NCBI GenBank assembly: GCA_022340545.1 | Contig: JAJDNV010000018.1 | Location: forward strand, 1 to 40,381 | Direction: 5' to 3' | DNA length: 40,381 nt | Origin: Acidobacteriota bacterium | GTDB taxonomy: Bacteria; Acidobacteriota; Vicinamibacteria; Fen-336 | Shown here: piece after piece, positions 35,698 through 40,381 of the stretch | Numbering within the stretch: the stretch's first letter is position 1 | Layout of the letters: each line of letters starts with the position of its first letter | The notes under the pieces: generated by a model | The model's input: only the letters and a program-made list of their open reading frames with translations | The model's database searches: none | What the model was told of the DNA's origin: nothing | Program-made: the position numbers and the translations under genes

Positions 35698-37206
35698 ATG
35701 AACACGGTACACAGACGAGTGTTGGCGACCACGGTCGCCGTGGGACTGGCGCTGGCCGGCTGCGGCGGGGGCTCGGACGACACGAATCCGGGCACAGAGA
35801 CTCCTGGCGGGCAGCGCGCCGCCGCCCGGGGTGGCCCCGGCGGCGGCCAGCGGGACGGGGGCGAGACCGCGGCGGTTCCGGTCGAGGTGGCCGCGGTCAA
35901 GCGGCAGTCGGTGGCGTCCTACATCCAGACCAACGGGTCCCTCGAGGCGGAGAACGACGTCCAGATCGTCGCACGCACCCAGGGGCCGATCGTCGAGCTC
36001 CTCACCGAGGAGGGACGCCGGGTCGCGAAGGGCCAGATCATGGCCCGGATCGATCCGAAGGAGACCCGGGCCCAGGTCGAGATTGCGAAGGTGGCCCTCC
36101 GCGAGGCGGATCGAGTCTACAAGAGAGCGCAGGAGACGTTCGAGCAGCAGCTGATCAGCCAGGCCGACTTCGACGCCGCCCTCGCGGCCAAGGAGTCGGC
36201 GGAGGCCACGCTCCTCGACCGCCAGGTTCAGCTCGACTACACGGAGATCCGGGCCCCGTTCGCCGCGGTCGTGGTGGATCGCAACATCAGGCTCGGGGAC
36301 AACGTCACCGTCGGGCAGATCCTCTTCAGGATCTCCGATTTCGATCCCCTCCTCAGCAAGATCCAGGTCCCGGAGAAGGAGCTTCCCCGCCTCCACAAGG
36401 GGCAGCCGGCCTACCTCACGGTCGAAGCCTGGCCCGACGAGCGCTTCCCGGCGAAGGTCCTCCGGCTGAGCCCCGTCGTCGACGCCACCACCGGCACGAT
36501 CCGCGTCACCCTCGAGGTCGAGGGCCGCGACAAGCTGCGTCCGGGGATGTTCGCGAGCGTGTTCCTGGAGGCCTCTCGCCACGACGACGCCCTGACGATC
36601 CCCAAGGCCGCACTCTCGCTCGAGAGCCTCGGCGACACCGTCTACGTGGTCAACGGCGACGTGGCCGCGCGCCGGGCCATCCAGCTCGGCTACGAGGAGG
36701 CGGACATCGTGGAGGTCACGTCCGGTCTCAAGGAAGACGACCGGGTGATCGTGGTGGGCCAGGATGGGCTCAGCGACGGCACGCCCATCCAGATCCTCGA
36801 GGGGCCGGGAGCGGCAGAGACCGCGGCGACGCGGCAGGCCCGGGCCGGCCGCCCGGGCCGCGCACCGACCAGCACAGACGGGGCGGGGACCCCGGCCGGA
36901 TCCGCTTCCTTGCCCCGGGCGGCTGAGGCGACGGCTCCTTCGGGGGCCATCCCGGGACCGGCTCAGGCGCGGGGGCCGCAACTCGGCGACTGGGCGGGCG
37001 GGCCGCCCTCCCAGATGCTGGCCGCTTGCGAAGGCAAGAAAGAGGGAGACGACTGCTCGTTCACGTCGCCCCGAACCGGCGGCGAGATGGACGGGACCTG
37101 CCAGCCACGCCGTGATGCGCCCGACCAGCTGGCCTGCCGACCCAGCGGGTGGGGTGGTCCGGGAGGCCAGGGTTCTGGACCTCCGGGCTCCGGCGGCGAC
37201 CGCTAG
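35698..37206 (+). CDS. RND periplasmic adaptor (membrane fusion lipoprotein) with cysteine-bearing C-terminal extension (502 aa)
   Basis: The lipoprotein signal peptide has a lipobox LALAGC (Cys near 22) followed by a Gly-rich linker. The adaptor core (~60-370) shows the lipoyl/barrel-sandwich halves (GSLEAENDVQIVARTQGPIV, VAKGQIMARIDPKE; later LDYTEIRAPFAAVVVDRNI), a short coiled coil between (AKVALREADRVYKRAQETFEQ), and beta-barrel/MP domains (LRPGMFASVFLE, TIPKAALSLE, VTSGLKEDDRVIVVGQDGL). Beyond the normal ~370-380 residues it has a Pro/Ala/Gly-rich stretch and a tail with four cysteines at ~444, 453, 468 and 480 (ACEGKKEGDDCSFTSP, DGTCQP, LACRP). This tail resembles a small disulfide module found in unrelated secreted proteins. 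The adaptor probably serves both flanking pumps. Confidence 0.92.
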   Translation: MNTVHRRVLATTVAVGLALAGCGGGSDDTNPGTETPGGQRAAARGGPGGGQRDGGETAAVPVEVAAVKRQSVASYIQTNGSLEAENDVQIVARTQGPIVELLTEEGRRVAKGQIMARIDPKETRAQVEIAKVALREADRVYKRAQETFEQQLISQADFDAALAAKESAEATLLDRQVQLDYTEIRAPFAAVVVDRNIRLGDNVTVGQILFRISDFDPLLSKIQVPEKELPRLHKGQPAYLTVEAWPDERFPAKVLRLSPVVDATTGTIRVTLEVEGRDKLRPGMFASVFLEASRHDDALTIPKAALSLESLGDTVYVVNGDVAARRAIQLGYEEADIVEVTSGLKEDDRVIVVGQDGLSDGTPIQILEGPGAAETAATRQARAGRPGRAPTSTDGAGTPAGSASLPRAAEATAPSGAIPGPAQARGPQLGDWAGGPPSQMLAACEGKKEGDDCSFTSPRTGGEMDGTCQPRRDAPDQLACRPSGWGGPGGQGSGPPGSGGDR

Positions 37207-37228
37207 TTAACCTTCCTCCGCCACCACC

Positions 37229-40200
37229 ATGAAGATCGTCAATTTCTCCACGCGCCGTCCGGTCACGGTGACGGTTTTCGCCCTCGCCGGGATCATCTTC
37301 GGCCTGGTCGCCTTCCGCGACCTGGCCGTCGACCTCCTCCCCAACATCGCATACCCCTCGCTGACCATCCGTACCGAGCTCGACGGCGTCGCCCCCGCCG
37401 AGATCGAGACGCTGCTCACCCGGCCCGTGGAGAACGCGGTCGGCGTGGTCAACGGCGTCGTGTCCGTCACGTCGAGCTCGCGGGCCGATCGGAGCGAGGT
37501 CACACTGGAGTTCGGCTGGGGCACGAACATGGACTTCGCGGCGTTGGACGTTCGCGAGCGCCTCGACCTGCTCCAGCTTCCGGACGACGCCATCCGGCCC
37601 GTCCTCCTGCGCTACGACCCCTCTCTCGATCCCGTCATGCGCATCGGCCTGACCGGCGACGAGGAGCTCGTGCGCCTCCGCCTGATCGGCGACCGCGAGG
37701 TCAAGCGCCTCCTCGAGCGGGTCGAGGGGGTGGCCGGAGCCATCGTCGCCGGCGGGCTCGAGGAGGAGATCGAGGTCGAGATCGACGAGCGCCGCCTCGC
37801 CAGCCTGGGCCTGACCGTCGAGCAGGTCGTGACCCGTCTCGCCCAGGAGAACGTCAACCTCACCGGGGGGCGCCTCCAGGACGGCCAGGCGGAGTTCCTG
37901 GTGCGCACGATCATGGAGATCGAGCGGGCCCAGGACCTCAACGACATCATCGTGGACTCCGGCGGCCAGGGAGTGGTTCGGCTCCAGGACATCGCGCGGA
38001 TCATCCGCGGCCACAAGGAGCGCGAGGTCATCACCCGGATCAACGGTCGCGAGGCGGTCGAGATCGCGATCTACAAGGAGGGCGGTACCAACACCGTCAC
38101 CGTCGTCGATCGGGTCACGGGTCAGCTGGATTCCGTGCGGGAGCGGCTCCGGGCGACGGGGCGCGATCTGGATCTGACCGTCATCACCGACCAGGCCCGC
38201 TACATCCGCCAGTCGGTGTCCGACGTGCTGCAGAGCGCGCTCTTCGGCGGAATCCTCGCCGTCCTCGTGCTCTCGCTCTTCCTGCGGGACTTCCGGTCCA
38301 CCGCGATCATCGCGATCTCGATCCCGATCTCCGTCGTCACCGCCTTCCTACTGATGTACCTCTCGGACATCTCGCTCAATATCATGTCGCTCGGCGGCCT
38401 GACCCTCGGGATCGGTCTCCTCGTGGACAACTCGATCGTCGTGCTGGAGTCCGTCCAGCGCAAGCGCGACGAGGGTATGGGCGCCGTCGAGGCCGCGCAG
38501 ATCGGGGCGGGCGAGGTCGGGCAGGCGGTTACCGCGAGCACCCTGACCACGATCTGCGTCTTCGTGCCGATCGTGTTCGTCGAGGGCGTGGCGGGACAGC
38601 TCTTTGGCGACCAGGCCATGACCGTTACCTACTCTCTGGCGGTCTCGCTGATCGTGGCCCTCACCGTCATCCCCATGCTCGCCTCACGCCAGCTCGTGAG
38701 GAATCCCGAATCGATCGGTCCGCCGAAGGGGGCGATCGGACGTCTATTCTTCCCGGTGACCCTCCTCCTGGCGCGGGCGGTCAAGGCAATCGGTCTTGGG
38801 ATCGATGCCCTCGTCCGGTTCTTCCTCGCGATCCCGTTCCGTCTCTTCGACGCCGGCTTCGGCTGGGTGCGCCGCACCTATCCGAAGGTCCTCGAGGCCG
38901 CACTGGCCCGCCGTGGCCCGACGCTGGGGGCGGCCCTGTTCCTTTTCGTCGGCAGCGTTCTTCTCATCCCCACGCTGGGGACTGAGCTCGTCCCCGAGCT
39001 GATCCAGGGCGAGTTCTTCGTCGACGCCGAGCTGCCACCCGGGACCCAGCTGGACGTGACGGCACGGCGCCTGGCGAATCTCGAGAGGTTCGCCATGGAT
39101 CTGCCCGGGGTCACGCTGGTCTACGGGGTCGCCGGAACGTCACGCCAGCAGGGCGGCATCGCCGGTGAGCTGCGCGAGAATCTCTCCCAGCTCACCATCC
39201 GCGTGGCTCCGCCAGTCTCCCGTGAGAAGGAGACCGCGCTCATGAACGCCCTCCGGCCCGAGCTCGAGAGAGAGGGTGACTACAACTACCTCTTCGGCCG
39301 CCCCTCGTATTTCAGCTTCAAGACCCCCATCGAGCTCGAGATCCGGGGCTACAACCTGAAGCTCCTCGAGCGCCTGGCCGACGAGGCGGTGAGGCGCATG
39401 AAGCAGATCCCCGGCCTCGTCGACGTCAAGTCCTCGACCGAGGGCGGCAACCCCGAGCTGCAGATCCGCTTCAATCGCCAGCGTCTGGCGACCCTCGGTC
39501 TGTCCGTCCAACAGGTCGCCTCGGTCGTACGATCGAAGGTGCTCGGGGACATCGTCACCGACATCACTCGAGAGGATCGGACAATCGACATCCGTCTCCG
39601 GGTCGAGGAGAAGTACCGCGACAGCGCACAGGACCTCGCGAACCTCAACGTGGCCCAGGCGGGATCCACCGCGATCCCCCTCTCGGCGGTCGCGGAGGTG
39701 ACCGAGACGCTGGGCCCGGCCGAGATCCGGCGCGCCGACGGGGAGCGCATGGCCCTGATCACCGCAAACCTCGACGGGCGCGACCTCGGTAGCGCCTCCG
39801 CCGACATCCAGGCCGCCCTCGCGAAGATGACGCTTCCCGTCGGATTCGACGCCCGGCTCGGGGGGCAGCGTCAGGAGATGGAGACCTCCTTCGCCAGCAT
39901 GCGCTTCGCCATCCTGCTCGCCGTCTTCATGGTCTACCTCGTGATGGCCTCCCAGTTCGAGTCGCTGCTCCACCCGTTCGTGATTCTGATCTCCGTGCCC
40001 CTCTCGCTCATCGGCGTGGTGGGAACGCTCTTCGTGTTCCGCATCTCGCTGAGCGTCGTGGTTCTCATCGGGATGATCCTGCTCGCGGGGATCGTCGTGA
40101 ACAACGCCATCATCCTCATCGACTACACCAACCGCCTGCGCGCCGAGGGGATGGCCAAGCTGGAGGCGCTCAAGCGGGCCGGTGAGGTGCGTTTGCGCCC

Positions 40201-40381
40201 GATCCTCATGACCACCGCCACGACGGTCCTGGGGCTCCTCCCGATGGCGATCAGCCACGGCGAAGGCAGCGAGCTCCGCTCTCCGATGGCGTTGACGGTG
40301 ATCGGCGGGCTGCTCGTCTCCACCGCCCTCACCCTCGTCATCATTCCCGTCGTCTACTCGATTCTCGACCGCTCGGAGTAG
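37229..40381 (+). CDS. RND-family efflux transporter permease (1050 aa)
   Basis: A second complete HAE-type pump, 22 bp after the adaptor gene; its TAG stop is the last triplet of the window. TM1: RRPVTVTVFALAGIIFGLVAF, then the family start of the pore domain LAVDLLPNIAYPSLTI. TM4 has GIGLLVDNSIVVLESVQRKRDEG with a single Asp. TM10-11 has VLIGMILLAGIVVNNAIILIDYTNRLRAEG and RLRPILMTTATTVLGLLPMAIS. It carries an extra hydrophobic/cationic segment between TM6 and the second periplasmic loop (~490-560). It is only moderately similar to the first pump, so the operon encodes either a heteromeric pump (as in MdtBC) or two pumps sharing an adaptor. Confidence 0.93.
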   Translation: MKIVNFSTRRPVTVTVFALAGIIFGLVAFRDLAVDLLPNIAYPSLTIRTELDGVAPAEIETLLTRPVENAVGVVNGVVSVTSSSRADRSEVTLEFGWGTNMDFAALDVRERLDLLQLPDDAIRPVLLRYDPSLDPVMRIGLTGDEELVRLRLIGDREVKRLLERVEGVAGAIVAGGLEEEIEVEIDERRLASLGLTVEQVVTRLAQENVNLTGGRLQDGQAEFLVRTIMEIERAQDLNDIIVDSGGQGVVRLQDIARIIRGHKEREVITRINGREAVEIAIYKEGGTNTVTVVDRVTGQLDSVRERLRATGRDLDLTVITDQARYIRQSVSDVLQSALFGGILAVLVLSLFLRDFRSTAIIAISIPISVVTAFLLMYLSDISLNIMSLGGLTLGIGLLVDNSIVVLESVQRKRDEGMGAVEAAQIGAGEVGQAVTASTLTTICVFVPIVFVEGVAGQLFGDQAMTVTYSLAVSLIVALTVIPMLASRQLVRNPESIGPPKGAIGRLFFPVTLLLARAVKAIGLGIDALVRFFLAIPFRLFDAGFGWVRRTYPKVLEAALARRGPTLGAALFLFVGSVLLIPTLGTELVPELIQGEFFVDAELPPGTQLDVTARRLANLERFAMDLPGVTLVYGVAGTSRQQGGIAGELRENLSQLTIRVAPPVSREKETALMNALRPELEREGDYNYLFGRPSYFSFKTPIELEIRGYNLKLLERLADEAVRRMKQIPGLVDVKSSTEGGNPELQIRFNRQRLATLGLSVQQVASVVRSKVLGDIVTDITREDRTIDIRLRVEEKYRDSAQDLANLNVAQAGSTAIPLSAVAEVTETLGPAEIRRADGERMALITANLDGRDLGSASADIQAALAKMTLPVGFDARLGGQRQEMETSFASMRFAILLAVFMVYLVMASQFESLLHPFVILISVPLSLIGVVGTLFVFRISLSVVVLIGMILLAGIVVNNAIILIDYTNRLRAEGMAKLEALKRAGEVRLRPILMTTATTVLGLLPMAISHGEGSELRSPMALTVIGGLLVSTALTLVIIPVVYSILDRSE

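Overview
The window is a very GC-rich bacterial chromosome segment in which nearly every gene has long antisense shadow ORFs. Secreted FG-GAP/ASPIC (CRTAC1-type) proteins, TPR-FG-GAP fusions, multihaem cytochromes, an aldolase-type bacterial microcompartment (BMC) and dispersed palindromic repeats together suggest an Acidobacteriota-like (or planctomycete/myxobacteria-like) organism. No rRNA or tRNA is present, so the taxonomy is inference. I see no tRNA, CRISPR array or transposase gene.

Region 1 (1-15.8 kb, all minus strand) reads as one tightly packed operon. A chorismatase/RidA-like enzyme is followed by a dihaem protein resembling the hydrazine-synthase alpha chain, a CRTAC1-type FG-GAP protein, a 1005-aa ten-haem cytochrome with an internal YVTN propeller, a Reg_prop-type propeller, two Peripla_BP_6 solute-binding proteins and a 1130-aa TPR/FG-GAP/ASPIC protein. 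A truncated GH130 mannosylglucose phosphorylase lies last. Several junctions are ATGA overlaps, and all the middle genes carry signal peptides. No ABC permease or ATPase is present. Divergently, at 16.1 kb, lies a DAHP synthase consisting of the catalytic core only. Chorismate supply and chorismate consumption therefore share one promoter region.

Region 2 (17.1-26.8 kb) is a BMC locus. On the minus strand: pduL, three BMC-H, one BMC-P, CoA-acylating aldehyde dehydrogenase, two BMC-P, an extended class II aldolase and a DeoR regulator, with an acetate kinase gene upstream. On the plus strand: a PduS/RnfC-like flavin/iron-sulfur protein and a PduT-like BMC-T shell protein. The inferred pathway is aldolase cleavage of a fuculose- or rhamnulose-phosphate-like sugar to lactaldehyde, then acyl-CoA, acyl-phosphate, and acid plus ATP. 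The PduS/PduT pair would remove electrons through the shell. A 13-bp perfect inverted repeat overlaps the -10 of a good sigma-70 promoter before pduL and is the likely DeoR operator. The acetate kinase/pduS intergenic region holds two copies of a hairpin repeat, one interrupted by a further palindrome.

Region 3 (27.0-32.4 kb) holds a small PstS-like binding protein behind a textbook sigma-54 site, a GH94 cellobiose-phosphorylase-like enzyme, and a 746-aa tandem phosphofructokinase that closely resembles eukaryotic PFK-1, with a degenerate C-terminal half. With the GH130 fragment, this indicates phosphorolytic use of disaccharides feeding glycolysis.

Region 4 (32.5-40.4 kb) is an RND efflux operon: pump, lipoprotein membrane-fusion protein with an unusual cysteine-bearing tail, and a second pump whose stop codon is the last base of the window.
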